64,000 nucleotides of DNA, taken from contig NMRA01000708.1 of NCBI GenBank assembly GCA_002633005.1, positions 1 to 64,000 of the forward strand, written 5' to 3'. The stretch's first letter is position 1; the number at the start of each line of letters is the position of its first letter. Source of the DNA: Phoronis australis. Lineage: Eukaryota; Phoronida; Phoronidae. A model generated the notes under the pieces. That model was not told the DNA's origin. It saw only the letters and a program-made list of their open reading frames with translations, and made no database searches. This document shows positions 1-13,380 of this stretch, piece by piece. The position numbers and the translations under genes are program-made.

Positions 1-532
1 GTCATTGAACTGCAGAGGGCTGGGTCTCCATGAAAAACGAAAAGATGTACTCAATTATTTAAGAGAAAAACAATACACTGTACTCCATCTATTGCCTACA
101 GGACACACACTTTACTAAGAGAGAAGAAAACAATATTAGATCATTGTGGGGATATGAATGTTTTTTCAATTCAAATTCCTCAAACTCCCGTGGAGTGGCG
201 ATCCTCTTTAAGAACACTTTTGAGTATAAATTACATAACATTAGGCAAGACTACAATGGTAATAAATTAATTTTGGATATTACAATTAACGAGACAAGAA
301 TTACGTTAATTAATACGTATTGTCTGAATAGGGACTCGCCGTCTTTTTTTGAAAGAATAAAACAAGATATTCAAGATATAGGAAATTACTCTGTTATTTG
401 GGCAGGCGATTTTAATCTTGCTCTCGATCAGTCTAAGGACACGATTAATTATCGCCAGGTTAATAACCCAAAGTCACGGATTAAGTTGATGGAGATTTGT
501 ACAGAATTGTCTATTGTTGACGTGTGGCGGGA
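1..532 (+). pseudogene. L1/Tx1-like LINE, apurinic endonuclease fragment
   Basis: Translated fragments match the exonuclease-endonuclease-phosphatase domain at the start of ORF2 in L1-like non-LTR retrotransposons, which nicks target DNA for reverse transcription. Seen: an opening like LNCRGLG (near base 8), then after a frame change near base 90-100 a run QDTHFTKREENNIRS, SNSRGVAILF, and the catalytic-type motif WAGDFNLALD near base 400. The frame then stays open to VWRE at about 532, where the 720-bp direct repeat begins abruptly. The fragment runs off the window at its 5' side and lacks reverse transcriptase downstream, so it is a truncated, frameshifted relic. Family assignment rests on motif order only. 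Confidence 0.75.
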
Positions 533-1253
533 GGGAAAGATACAATACCAATCCCGTTGACCCGAGTACAGTACGCTGCGTCTGTTCTCAGGGCCAGACC
601 ATGTAGTGTGACACTTTCCTCGCAAGGTGAGATCAGCAAATCTTTTGCGTTCTTTTTGAAGCACTGCGGAATGGTTTGAAGTGTACAGCCACGGCTAAAT
701 ACTGACATAGCGGCGAGGCTCGTGGTCTACTAGAAATTACGCGACCAATGATTTTTCCGGCAGAACTGTCGGATATTTTTGATAAATTGAATACATTTAC
801 TGTAGAATTTTAGAACTGTGAGGTAAGACATTTTTAGCACTGATATATACACATTCATGGACTGGGCGCTTATTTTAGCGAAGTCTGAAAACGAGTGGGG
901 ACGCTTATAGGGGCATGAGCGCTTATTAGGACGAATGGCTAAAATGACATTGTACATTACAATAAGAAATCAGTTCCAAGAAATATGGTATTTTATTTGC
1001 TATGAGCACATGGACCGGTCTTCCACCGTTCTCCCCTTTTCTTCGTTTCGGACTAGTCCACAAATTCTTTGTGCACGACCACACACTGTTTTTGACGAAT
1101 CGCGTAACGGGTGACATGTACTGAATCGGTAGGGTCGCACTGCGCCGATGTTTTTTACTGCCGGAGCATCGACACAATGACCAAACTGAACCTTAAATTC
1201 ATGATAAAAACAGCACAAGGAGGAGGAAAATTATTCATAGTCATCTGGGAAAC
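533..1253. repeat. 720-bp direct repeat, copy 1
   Basis: Nearly identical to 1816-2537; the only length difference noticed is one T in a homopolymer near 1090/2373. Copy 1 ends exactly at an N (1254). It contains a motif of the type gggcgcttatt repeated about 35 bases apart (near 865 and 920). Open frames inside it are short and match nothing I recognise. It could be a dispersed repeat, a real duplication, or an uncollapsed assembly overlap. Confidence 0.85.
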
Positions 1254-1815
1254 NTGGTGCATTGCTATCAAACTCTTTTGTTAAATTACGACCTTTTTAA
1301 AAAAATATGGTGAAATCCCAGGGCGAAAACTTGCCGACTGATGCGTCGCTGCTTCGCGATCGTCGATAGGACAACATGAATTCTTGAGTAAAAATAGTTT
1401 CGACTCAAATTACCTGAAATCCTCCCAAATAGCCTTTCCTAAGATTCTTAAGTTCCTGTGTACTCGGAGTCGGGATTAACGGCGCAGATTAAGTCAAAAT
1501 CTGCGCTAGATCGCACCCCGCAACGAGAAAAATCTGGACGAACACATATGTTGTTGTCACGTTACGTTTGTATTGAAGTGAATCGGCTGGTGTGCACCGA
1601 GTGAGCGAGCGCGTGCGTGTCATCAGTGTTCATTTGCCAGAGTAGCAGGCCCAATGAGCTCATGAATAATGGAGTATATTTACTTCATTGAGCAGGCCCA
1701 CATGTTATATATGGGCCCTAGCGAGCGCTTCTTGGCCAAGTTTCGATTCGCGGTTTTTATAATTTTTCGTGTACCCAAAACAATCTGGATTCCTGTTGTG
1801 CGAGAAGATCTGTAC
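1254..1815. other. Spacer between the two repeat copies, beginning with an N
   Basis: No gene recognised. It begins with a single ambiguous base that probably marks a contig join. A small perfect hairpin lies at about 1482-1508 (gcgcagatt ... aatctgcgc). The frame opening near 1669 runs into the second repeat copy and has no recognisable product. Confidence 0.5.
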
Positions 1816-2537
1816 GGGAAAGATACAATACCAATCCCGTTGACCCGAGTACAGTACGCTGCGTCTGTTCTCAGGGCCAGACCATGTAGTGCGACACTTT
1901 CCTCGCAAGGTGAGATCAGCAAATCTTTTGCGTTCTTTTTGAAGCACTGCGGAATGGTTTGAAGTGTACAGCCACGGTTAAATACTGACATAGCGGCGAG
2001 GCTCGTGGTCTACTAGAAATTACGCGAGCAATGATTTTTCCGGCAGAACTGTCGGATATTTTTTATAAATTGAATACATTTACTGTAGAATTTTAGAACT
2101 GTGAGGTAAGACATTTTTAGCACTGATATATACACATTCATGGACTGGGCGCTTATTTTAGCGAAGTCTGAAAACGAGTGGGGACGCTTATAGGGGCATG
2201 GGCGCTTATTAGGACGTATGGCTAAAATGACATTGTACATTACAACAAGAAATCAGTTCCAAGAAATATGGTATTTTATTTGCTATGAGCACATGGACCG
2301 GTCTTCCACCGTTCTCCCCTTTTCTTCGTTTCGGACTAGTCCACAAATTCTTTGTGCACGACCACACACTGTTTTTTGACGAATCGCGTAACGGGTGACA
2401 TGTACTGAATCGGTAGGGTCGCACTGCGCCGATGTTTTTTACTGCCGGAGCATCGACACGATGACCAAACTGAACCTTAAATTCATGATAAAAACAGCAC
2501 AAGGAGGAGGAAAATTATTCATAGTCATCTGGGAAAC
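1816..2537. repeat. 720-bp direct repeat, copy 2
   Basis: Second copy of the block at 533-1253. The upstream flank differs completely from that of copy 1 (no LINE), and the downstream flank continues into an ungapped region. No terminal inverted repeats or TG...CA ends were seen, so it does not look like a pair of LTRs. Confidence 0.85.
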
Positions 2538-5500
2538 GATACATAGTGCTTTTGCGCTCTGAAATTCGCTCGCCACCGGGCGACCGGCAAGTCAGCTTCT
2601 ACTCGCCCAGTACCATTTTTACTCGCATTGGCGACTGGGCGAGTGGCTAAGTATATCCCTGGGAAGGATACCGACGAGATATTACTGGAATTGGTACGTT
2701 CAGGCACTGCACAGTACACCATGGCCAGCTGATGATCACTCACGAGGTTTTATCAGTGTGCCTCGTTTTCGATCAGTATTTAAAGATGGCGCGGGAAGAT
2801 GGCGCTTTCGTGAAATAGGTGAATAGGTTCTTTACAAATAATGTCAACTGAATTGGCTTGCTGGTTCTTCCTGACACAATGACTATAGGTGTTACTTTTG
2901 TGGGAGGTGTTATATTTTTTCAGCTTGTCACAGAGGTTACTGATTCACTCAATTACTTGCAGAACTCAGTGACACTACAGATGTGGTGATGACCTACATA
3001 CTATTCCCTGTGTCTCTTGAAACTCTCATTTTGGTACACGGATGTGATTAGACTGGTATTTTACACCCCCTGCCTTATTGTCTATATTATCGTGATAGTG
3101 TCTCATAAACTGACCTATCGCCACGATTATGACTGACTACTTTGCTGACCAATCAGAACGCAGCATTCTTGACGCACCTTAGTCTGCGTTTCCAAGCCGC
3201 CATTTTACTCGACAAACAACACGTAGTCGAGTAAAACTTACTTTAGTCTATAGCTCAATAAATTGTGCACTAAGAATGGTGAAACGGTATTGATATGGCG
3301 TGTGTAATCCCGACAGCCGGTATGCTGCTGCAGAATATTATCCCGTCATTTTTGGGATGCCTTAAGCCAAAAATTGATGTAGAAAGACGTACATATAAAG
3401 ACGTACATATAAAGTATGGGTGAACCTGTACGGCCACACGAGTAACTGATTTTAGCAATGTTGCTTGGTTACTCGAAGGCTATAATGAACACAAATCTAA
3501 TATTTCCTAGATACGCACTTTTCAGTTTGGTGGCTATGGTGCAGGCCTATCTCAGATTTTGACTCCGGGGTATCCTACGTCTGGGCACCCTTGTCTCGGC
3601 ACCTGCTGGATCTTAGCACTCTATCGGTAGTCCCAGGAATTTGTTGTTCTCAAGGAAATTTTCATTTGATTTATTTTTTCATTTATTTCGACCTAACGGA
3701 CATCACTTTGTTTCGTATCAGAGGTACATTTTTGTTATTCATAAACCCTTAGGCTGGCGTTCAACTAAACATCTTTCCCGGCCAAAATTCAGAGATTTGA
3801 TCGGCCACTGGGAGGGGCACTGGATTACTGAACTCAAAGCGTTGTTCGAGCTGTTGTCACAAAGAAAAAAAACACCTGAATTACTGTTTGATGTGTACCT
3901 CTAGTATACACAATGCCTGAATAGTTAGGGCGAGCTGCAGTTGTTCAAAAACGATATTTAGGAGTTATTTTTGTACAAACCCTATTTTGCCACTACATCA
4001 GACTTGTAATCTTTTGTATCATACCACTGCTTAGTGATCACGTTGCGTTCAAATATCAATGAAAGCCATTACAAAAAATGCGAAGTACATCAGAAGATAG
4101 GAGTAACTTAGATGTCTTATTGGTTCAAACGGCCTATTCCAGGCATTAATTTGTCTTAGACACAGCTCTAGACCTACCGGAGCTAACTGTTTTCCTGGTA
4201 CGAGATGAGTGTTTACCTGAGCTATGAACCCGAGTTTTATGTGCAAAATATTTCGTTACAAGATTAGAAAAGCGGAAACGCTATCCAGTCGACATACTCA
4301 GAGACTGTACTACGTGTTGTCTGTAATGACTTACTTTCCTCCGGGAGTCTCTCCAGTTGTGACCTACTTTTCATTTGGAGAAATTTAGCAGAGAACAGAA
4401 TAAATATATTGGTGAATCTTCCCTGACTTTGTTCGAAATATCCTGAAATCTATGGAGTCGTGCAGATAATTCAACTTTAAGGAACATACCAGCTTCACAT
4501 GAACATATTGTATCAGTGGCCTAGTCATTTTTCGAGGTGAAGCCGAATCCCGTGTGAGGTTTTTCGGATGTTCGCTGGCTCCTCGAACACTTATTTCTTC
4601 ATCGTCACCTTTACAAATTCCCATATCATGAACGCACGATACTCTGTTTAAAAGCATCGCCTGTTGTCTTTGTCTAAATGTTTTCAAATAGTGCAAAAAC
4701 AATCATCGATTTCACCAGGAATGTTGTTTAGGAGCAGTGTATTTGCCTCTGACTTCTTGTTTGTTTTTCGGGTATCGCTTGACTTTTCGCTTGCGATAGG
4801 TATACAGACAAAACGTTGAATGACCATGAACTTTTTATTGGTGCGCCGATTGTCCGTGTTTTAATTATGCATCTTAGAGTCCGTAAAACGCCTTAATTGG
4901 CCTACATTATGGACCAGGTGGACCGGTCCCGCTCCCATGTATACACATTGTGCTTTGACTCCAGTCACGGTGGAACAATACTTGATTGTCTGATAAACTA
5001 GAGGTATGATATAACATAAGTAGTGGTGTGAAAAATGCTTTCACGCTATTCGAACGCAATTTGCTTGTTTGACAATACAGGGTAATAATGGGTCACTACG
5101 CAAAAATACCACCTCAATTACGACTCGGGCATATACTTGTAATGTCAGGGTAGATAATTTGACAAATTGCTAAAGACCGGACGGGGTGCATGTAAGATCT
5201 GGGAATCAACCGACCAATGACTAGGATAACAAGGATAGGCTGATATATTCCATGTGCGTACATGTATCGCATGTGGCAATGAGTCGGGTGGAGATACAGG
5301 ATATTTGCCTGCTCAGCCTGTGATCAGTTCGGTTGCGAAAAAGACCTTATTATATCTCTTATTATAAGTTAATCGCAGTGACAAAGAAATTGCTCTACGT
5401 GTGGACATGCCTTATTGTCAAAATTAACTATGTACGGGTTTTACTAGACAGTGTTCACAGTTTGTGATTTTTTAAATTGACTCATGTGCCCTTTCTGGAC

Positions 5501-6998
5501 ACCTTGTATAATAAAATGTCCATGAATATTGTGACGTCGTCCAGCATTTAATGCAGTAATTAACATGCGTTGCAAAATGATATCAATTAGGCGTCTTGAC
5601 GAAAATTGAAGAAAATACAATTTTTCGTAATTTCGACGCAAAATTATGACATAACGGTACTTTAGTGAGCACCCGTCACGTATGTGAATTATTGTAGCAC
5701 CATTCGTTTATAGCAAAGTTGAAATTGTGTCACGTATGATTTCACCATTTTTAATTCCATAGTTCCAAAGTATTATATTCATACTCTTTTGTGTTACAGT
5801 CACTTTTCTTGTGTTCTAGTACTTGCTACATTGTACTGTATACGTCAGAAAATGTTAGGTTTTAGAGAAAGAAGCCCTTTTGCAAGAATTGAATGTTGAC
5901 ACTTCAAGACTGTATTCCAGCAGCTGGGAAAATGAGACTATCGATGTGAATAGAAAGCAGCTAATGGAGTTCCGAGAAATTGCTATACGCCTCTATAATA
6001 TAAGCACCCATCGAAAGGAGTGTTTATTTCAACATATATCTACATACCCACAAATTAGGTTAGGTGGCCAATTTTTTAGTAAATTTAGTAACGGTAAAGA
6101 TATCTTCATAGCAACAGAACAATAACATCAGCAAATTTTACATGATATCTACACAATACAATCTCAAAATCGCTGTTACAATTTTTCTAAATTATCGATC
6201 CGTTTTTATTTTAGAGATTTTCATGAAAATCGTGCAGGCCTTTTTGATACCCCCTCAACCAAAAACAGGACGGTGCGATTCGTTGAGACGTTTGAGAGAT
6301 AAATACAATAGCTGAAAGTCTCTCGTAAATCTGATCAGCTAATTCTGAGATATGAAATTTCCAAGTTGGCTAGGCTTGGAAACTGGTCCTAATCCTACTT
6401 GTAGACACCGGTGACCTAAAGCCGTGAATATCATTAAAATAAACAGCTGATTGTCATATTGCCCAATGTTCGTTAGCAACTGCTCATATGATGTCATGGA
6501 CATATACCAGCCTTCACAAATATACGTGTTTTGCCAATCTTAATCCTTTGTCTCCGTAAGCAGAGTTTTGAAACGTTCGCTGATATCGTCGGCCATTTTG
6601 ATTGAGACCCTGAAGTCGTGACCTATTCGTTTAAGATAGAAATACAAAAAGCGTGACTACACACATCAACTACACCGCTTACAGTGGGAGACGACAATAA
6701 AACGCATTGCACTGTTTATTAATCAGTTTCAACTAAAATAAATTGTTGTATGTTTTGCACCCAACTTTGAGGTGCACAGACGTTTTCAACTTTCTCTCTA
6801 TATTTGATGTTTTTAGTCTTACAAAACTTGATCGTCCCTGGGACATTTTGATACATTGTTCAAATCTCCCCTAGAGCGCGTGTTACAGCAAATCTGAACG
6901 ATGTTTAGTTTCGAAAACATTTTTTGAAAATGCACAAAAAGTGGATTAGTGCAATATGCTGCTTTCAGATGCATTTTTAAAAAGAACAAACCCACTCA
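2538..6998. other. Region without a recognisable gene
   Basis: AT-rich sequence with only short, unrecognised open frames. Two stretches resemble promoter DNA: two aagatggcg-type (YY1-like) cores near 2785-2805, and a CCAAT box near 3149 followed by gccgccatttt near 3196. An 11-bp perfect hairpin (ttttactcgac / gtcgagtaaaa) occupies 3203-3236. The frame ending near 6125, with residues such as RKQLMEFREIAIRLYN, is compositionally protein-like but matches nothing I know. Confidence 0.4.
3145..3240. promoter_or_regulatory. Possible promoter-like cluster (CCAAT and YY1-type motifs, hairpin)
   Basis: A CCAAT box, a gccgccatttt motif of the kind bound by YY1 near animal start sites, and an 11-bp perfect hairpin occur within 100 bases. 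No coding exon could be attached to it, so this is only a motif cluster that could arise by chance. Confidence 0.15.
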
Positions 6999-7115
6999 CA
7001 GGGGCGGATCTACGTTTTCAGTAAGGGGGGGGTTTAGGATTCCCGCAAAGGTCGAATCCTAGGCACGTGGCGCCGAGAGGGGGGGGGGTCGGGAGGGGGG
7101 GTTTCCCCCCCTCCG
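6999..7115 (+). mobile_element. One-ended hAT-like terminus with G-rich tracts
   Basis: Begins with caggggcggatctacg, the same terminal consensus as the complete small element at 50196-50335 and as many hAT-like MITEs. It is followed by runs of 7-10 G (near 7024, 7080 and 7096) and a C run. No matching inverted terminus was found downstream, so the element is truncated or its other end has decayed. Confidence 0.4.
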
Positions 7116-10100
7116 TGTAAAACAATTTTTTGTTTTTGTAGCCAAATAGTGAAATTTCCATGCATCCTGGTAAGTTTCTGGCACTTAACATGTCTCTTGA
7201 GTTTTTCTTAAGATAATTTAAAATCCTTCTCGATTTCGTCGCATGAACGTGGCTCATAAGTTTCGTGAAACCATATTTGTGCACATCTGGGTATGAGTCG
7301 CGCCACCAGCAAAAATTTTTGTTGGAACATCTGCTTATACACACCTTTTTAGCATGCGAAAAGTCGTATATGAAAANCGATGGCTCTAACTTCGAAATCA
7401 TGTTATGGTTACGCTTTCCACGAACTAAGACGGTGACATCACCACTGTTGAGGCTGCAGGCAATTGTAGCTTTGCGCATTCCGTTTTCATGTATCGGTGA
7501 CGTTAAAATCCGGACTAGCAGTTACATGTATACACGTAGTCCCCTATCAGTTGGTCGTTCACGTTGTTCCAAAAATAGATATTTTCTGTCAACAACATGT
7601 TGACAAATTATGCAAAAGAAAATAATTGTGAACGGGAAGATGTGAATACGTGATGAAGAAGTGTTCACTATGCGGCATATGTGTGCGAACTTTTGGTTAA
7701 GCGATTGCGATGGCAAAAAATGATAGAAAATACACAAAGGTGCACTTTTGAGAAACAAAGCGTCTGGTGATATTGATAGCGTATGATCTGGCCACGTTAG
7801 GTAGAATGAGAAGTGGCAACTACAAAATAGAAATATAAAATATATAAATCATGCCTGTATATATATATCGCCACCCCCCCCCGAGTTTTGCACATTCTAA
7901 TGAGTCGCCACTCGAGATTTGGTTCCATTTCAGTCCTAAAGTCGCAGAATAATTCTTCTGTTCTCAGCTGTAAGAAAATATACTATTTTTTGAAACGGTG
8001 CTCAGTCTTAAAAAAGTTTCCAGCATGAAATGAAGTGCCAAGTACAGTACACGCAGCGTTGTATGACAGAGACGTTGGCATTTTCCTATGTCCACAAAGT
8101 GCTTTGAGCACTGTGTACAAATTTGTTCATTTCGCTTTTCTACACTGACGACTATGGTCAACTCGGTGTTTTAAAAAAGTACACTTTTGAGGGCATTTTC
8201 AAAAATAAATGTTTGGTTGATGAATTCAGCGAGTCGGTGTCCACGGGCAGAAAACTGTATCTGCGTAAAAAAAGAGTTGCGTTTACAAAACATTCAGAGC
8301 ATGAGCTCAAGGACTACCTGAGACTGGTATTTGTGTCCAATGAATATATACAGTAGCTCTTGGAAAACTGTTACCCCGAAGAAATGTGCAAAATACGAAC
8401 GTCATATACGGAACGTTGTACCAGAAGTGATTTGTTGCAGTGGAGCAGCCACGGGATAGTAAAAATGCTGTGCTGTACACTAGTTAGCTGAATGGAAAGC
8501 TGAAGCGAAAAAATCCAGAACACACATTTTCTATTCAGGAATTGAAATCTCTGTAGAGATATTTATTTTTAGTCCTGGAGAGTTTCACATGTTTTGCTTG
8601 GTTTTAATCTTGCATAGAAAAGATATGTCGTTAAATGTTTCAAATTAGGCCTCCCATAAATGTGGGAAAGCAGGTTGTTTAGCATCGTGCTATGTAACTT
8701 CTTATATAAATCTAGGTGTTCGTGATTTAGTAATACTATGAAAAATGAGTAGTTATGACATGAAAAATGAGTAGTTGAGGCTTCTTTTGAAATACTGTAC
8801 CCTTTGTATATGCCTGGTGTAGATGGCACAGTGTGATATGATGTAAGCTTTATTATCCTCTATTGCTTAACAACTATATATCTTCACTCATGCCTGTAAT
8901 AGAGGTACCCCCAGGACCAACAAGCACGTGTATGTTTTTATTCTAATGAGGCGTGCTTCGAATGTACAATAAGTAATCATACTTTTACAGTGGTTCATAT
9001 TAAACGGATTCATTAAACCCAGTAAACATGTTTGCAACTGCCGATCTGCATATTAGACATGTATATTACATCATACCTCATCAGAATAAAACTTGTTATC
9101 AATCATAGCAGAAAAAATTATTTTTATCATTGCCACAAGACGTTAACAAACGCAGTCAGTGTCTGTAACTGTTGTGTCTACATTGCTGATGAACTTACTG
9201 TAAGTCGGTCTATTTCCATTTTTATATCACTGATTCATGCCAAAGGTTTGAAATTGCGCCCCCTTAAGAGTTTTGGCATGCCCTGGTTATCACTAGAATC
9301 CGAGGCAATAAACTTATAGAAGTTGTTTTTTAACCAGTGTAATATAGCTGCAAATTGTGTGCGTTTTCGTTTGCGAGAGTGTTCTTTTTGAATCAATGGG
9401 TTAAACATTTTTACGCTCTACATGAAAACACAGATTACTTTTTTGGATTACATGTACCAGGTTACCCCAAAAATGTTGTTTTCAAAGTTTTACCCCTTGA
9501 AGTATACGCAAAACACCAAGTATTGTGTTCTTACGCCAAAAGGCTCGGAAGTCTCTAGCCTTGGTGCGAAGCTGTTTACTAAATTAAATATACAAATTTG
9601 TGCCATTATGGGTAAAGACTGACGGAATAAAATCTTCCTAGAGTAATCTAAACTATTTACCAGCGTTGAAAAAATTGGTTTTTTATAATTATTCTGCTGC
9701 TAAAATTATGGTGTGATCTTATGCGTCGACATTCGACCCAATTAAATGTTGCGTCACCTTTTAGCCAGTGTCTTTTTCCCAGATTCTTCAATCAAACGTT
9801 CTCCAAAGAGGTAACGTAAACGTAACAACAAATGATCACAATTGGTTTCACTTCATTATATGCTTTTTGGATATTTGATATCAGTGAACCGAATTTTAGG
9901 ACAAATTTTGCTGAGATAATGTCATCATCTAATGGGAGATGTTGAAAACATTTTGGAAGTGGCGCGTGTCACGAATGAACTTTTTTCTAAACGACGGTAT
10001 ACGTTTTTTCGTTAAAAAAGGCAGAGAATTAAGCAGGAAGATGACGTCGGATGTTTTCCGCTTAAACGGCAGTAACGGGTAACTTGAATGCCAATTGACT

Positions 10101-11039
10101 TCTAGATTTTGCATGCACACCCGCCGGTCTTTAGCTGATGTTGATACAAGCTTTTCGACGAGGTGACAAGCGTAACTATCTGGGCTCTGTGAAGTTTCGA
10201 GGTCTGTTTGATCTTAATAAGCAGTGGCACCTAGCTGTATTTTGAAAATAGTCTTTATACAACTAGCTGGCTAGATAGGAATGCTTTAGTTTCGAAAAGA
10301 TTTTTTACAGAGGAAGTGACAACAATTTTAGAATGATGATGGATGACACTGTAAACCGATCACAGTCTTCCGTTTTCATGCACCCATGATTTACATGTAA
10401 TATCGGCGCTATTTTCAAGCCATTGTTTATGTTGTTTCTAAAATAAACTTGGGTTCTATTGCTGTACCAACATATTAAGAAATTATACAGAAGTAAGCAA
10501 TAATTATCTGTGGTAAATCGCAATATACAGCGTGATTAAGTGATGATCAAGAGCAATAACGGATGAGCGCAAATGCGTGATGCTTGTTGAGCATTCCGCT
10601 GCATGAAAACACTTGAAGTAGTAAAATATCCAGTGTTGTATTCTGATTTTTATGCAAGTTTACTGTAAAATTTCAAAGTTCGTGCTTGTTTTTATGCATA
10701 AAGTACTGTATAAAAAGTCTAATTTCTAAAGTTAGAAATTATGGTTCCGCGATCTCACTTAACCTTTGATTTTACCACGCCGTCATTAATTCAACATAAA
10801 GTTTGAGGCTGGTGTAATGTCACGCACTTCGTATTTGTAGGTTGATTCGATTTTACCTCCTTTCAATAGTGTAACAAAAGTTGATAAACCGAGGTCAGGA
10901 CCGGAGATGCCACGGGTGAACGAACAGAGAACAGTTAAATGTTTGTTTGACCAAAGTTCACCCGCTAAGTCATAAAATGGTAGTTGCCGACCAAGGACAC
11001 GCTTAATCCGAATTGGTCGTCTACGCTTGGCGACCACTT
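7116..11039. other. Region without a recognisable gene
   Basis: Contains an N at 7377 and several short frames (for example around 7018-7479, 8123-8356 and 9032-9319) with no recognisable motif. Composition is AT-rich with many low-complexity T and A runs. No transposon end was identified. Confidence 0.4.
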
Positions 11040-11170
11040 AGCCGACCCAAGTGCCGTCCACAGAGGCGACCCAGCAGACGGCTCCTAGCCGACCGTTGTT
11101 GGCCGGCTGCTGGTCGGCTAGACGACCGGTCGACGGCCGGTCGTCGACCAATTTCCGACCGGGCGGACAA
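11040..11170. repeat. GC-rich CGAC/GTCG palindromic block
   Basis: A GC-rich island in AT-rich surroundings, built from overlapping near-palindromes such as gaccggtcgacggccggtc, with repeated gccgacc / ggtcggc words. It can fold into alternative stems. Frames crossing it do not resemble a known protein. It may be the end of an unidentified element. Confidence 0.4.
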
Positions 11171-13380
11171 AAATTCGCGATGTGTGCTGTAATTAAACTA
11201 ATCATAATGTCAAGTACACAATTCTCAACCGAATCAAGTGCTCGGCAGGTTTTCTATCCCGTGTTCATATTTTTAAAAATATATGTATTATAAAGCTTCC
11301 GCATTTTGAAAACAACTTTGGAGTCTCATTTCTGTCATTTTGGTGCACTTTCAAACAGACTTTCTCAATTAATTTCCGTGTTTATTTTGCTGAAAGACTC
11401 TTAATTTATGTTGTTGGAAAGTTCAAAACCGAGATACATCACATGATCGGTAATGATGATGTAAAAGCAATTTGAAGTCTTTTAAATGCAATTAGCTACG
11501 TGTACGTAATCAAGACAACTGGTCTCACAGATGCGAGAGTGAGAAGGATGTGTATCCTTGAAATATTTTGCCAATAGAAGCGACAAACAATCTCTTGATT
11601 TGCAAGTATCCAGTTCCATTTGTACTACGAAAACTAAACCAATTATTCTTTGACGTTTCTTTGCTGCTTATCATTCATTTGAAATTCAATTACTAAGGGT
11701 TCTATAATAATACGATCAAATATAATTAATATGCAGAATTTTATCACCGTGTGGTGAATATATCTCTAGATACGTCCGCATGAAGAACAAGAAGATCCAG
11801 CATCAACGCCAGACAAACCAACATCAGGCTAATCGCTATGAAATTCAGCCGTGCTGTTAACATAATATCGTCTCGATGATGCACTTGTTGAGTGTTCTAG
11901 TAAAGCTCCAAATATGGAGTTTTGTCATCTGTTCCTGTTCGGAGCATAGAGAGTGGCAGTATTGAACTTGTGAACGCTGTTAGGAAATGTGGGATGTTCA
12001 AGTTATTTTGACTCTTCCTTATTCCTTGTTCTGGATAGAAACCGCGAAATTGTGTTTGTTCAGGACGTGTTTGACCGTGTAGAACGCGATAAAGATATTT
12101 TGGTTGTATCCCTGGTCAGTGTAGGACAGGGTTTTTGAAATTAATGTTCGTGTAATTTTAGATATGCATTGGTTTACAGTTGTATCAGGACAGAGCTCAG
12201 TGGTTTATCACCAATTAATTAATTGTGGCCTCTGACCTTTCGGTTAGATTTTTAAATCAGCTATTTATACGGCACTTTTAAGAAAGTGACAATAGTCTCC
12301 GTCACTCGAAAGGCACCAATGTATGGAATACAAAAATGCAGAAGTTATCAAAATTGCTTGGTGTATAAAAAAATATTACAGACTATTTATGTACTAAGTT
12401 TGCCTTCATTTCGGTTGGGTCGCCATCTTGCAATGTCAGCAGCAGTGGTTATGTATTTAAAGTGTGTAAACCTTACATGTATGTTCGTAAATATTCTAGC
12501 AGTAATATTTAGTAAGACACATCTTTACCTGCTATTTGTTCCAAAGTTTACACCAGAATTTAACCACACACTTGTACATGTAACTTCGTCTTGGATAACT
12601 CAGCGAGTTAAGTGAACTGAAAGGCATGTTCAACCGGCTACATTGTCATTAGCGAATATTTAACTTTAATACATTCACAAAACGTACCGAGCGTGGCGTA
12701 GATGAATTAATATCCCACGAGACATTATTCCGCGGCTCGCGAAATAATGCCTCGTGTATTTATCCTATACGCATCGAATTCGTGAGTTTCTTTTGTTTTC
12801 TTTCGGCATTTTATAAATACTTCACCCTGACTGTTTACGTGGCGAATCACAACCTGTTGTGTATGTACGTGAGCGGTACGTTGATAACTTACTATAGTAA
12901 AAGAAAACAGTTTTAAATGTAACTGTTTATTACTTGTAATTGATAAAAGGTATGGAAACGGCAGTTATCGTACATTGAACTTGTATCATATTTAGAAAAT
13001 AAATAAAATAACAAGAATATTTATAACATTGTAATATCCTCATCGCGTAGCTGCACTCATTCCTGAAACTAGGCCAGTGACCAGAGCGCGTAGCCTACAC
13101 GTCGTCTGTTTTCACGAATATGTTAAAAGTGCCACCGTTGATGACAGCTCCAGCGAATATGCCTGATGTAGCGTTGTTGCAGGTACGTTGTCGTATTTCA
13201 ACGGATTGTGTAGCCTTCGTACAAAGATGTATACTATTATTATACGACAATCTGTTCCTATTACAGCTAGCTGGCTTTATACGGATTCTGTAGCATGGAT
13301 AGGTTCACATGTTGCTGCTCGCACTGTCGCCGGTATTATCGGGTGTTGTCATGGCTAGTGACAGCAATGGTTGATATTGG
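11171..13380. other. Region without a recognisable gene
   Basis: No gene recognised; the open frame at 12286-12615 (109 codons) has no motif I know. The segment 12697-12760 includes ggcgtagatgaa, which recurs near 14398, and a hairpin around cattattccgcgg...cgcgaaataatg. Confidence 0.4.

Noticed and set aside
1680-1991. A 103-codon minus-strand frame shared with the first repeat copy
   Set aside because: Exists only within the repeat, has no recognisable motif and changes where the repeat boundary lies.
533-2537. The paired 720-bp repeats as LTRs of a short element
   Set aside because: They lack TG...CA ends, a primer site and a polypurine tract, and one copy ends at an N.
8123-8356. A 77-codon frame with charged residues (KHSEHELKDYLRL)
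   Set aside because: No motif, no flanking exon structure, and length within chance expectation for this composition.
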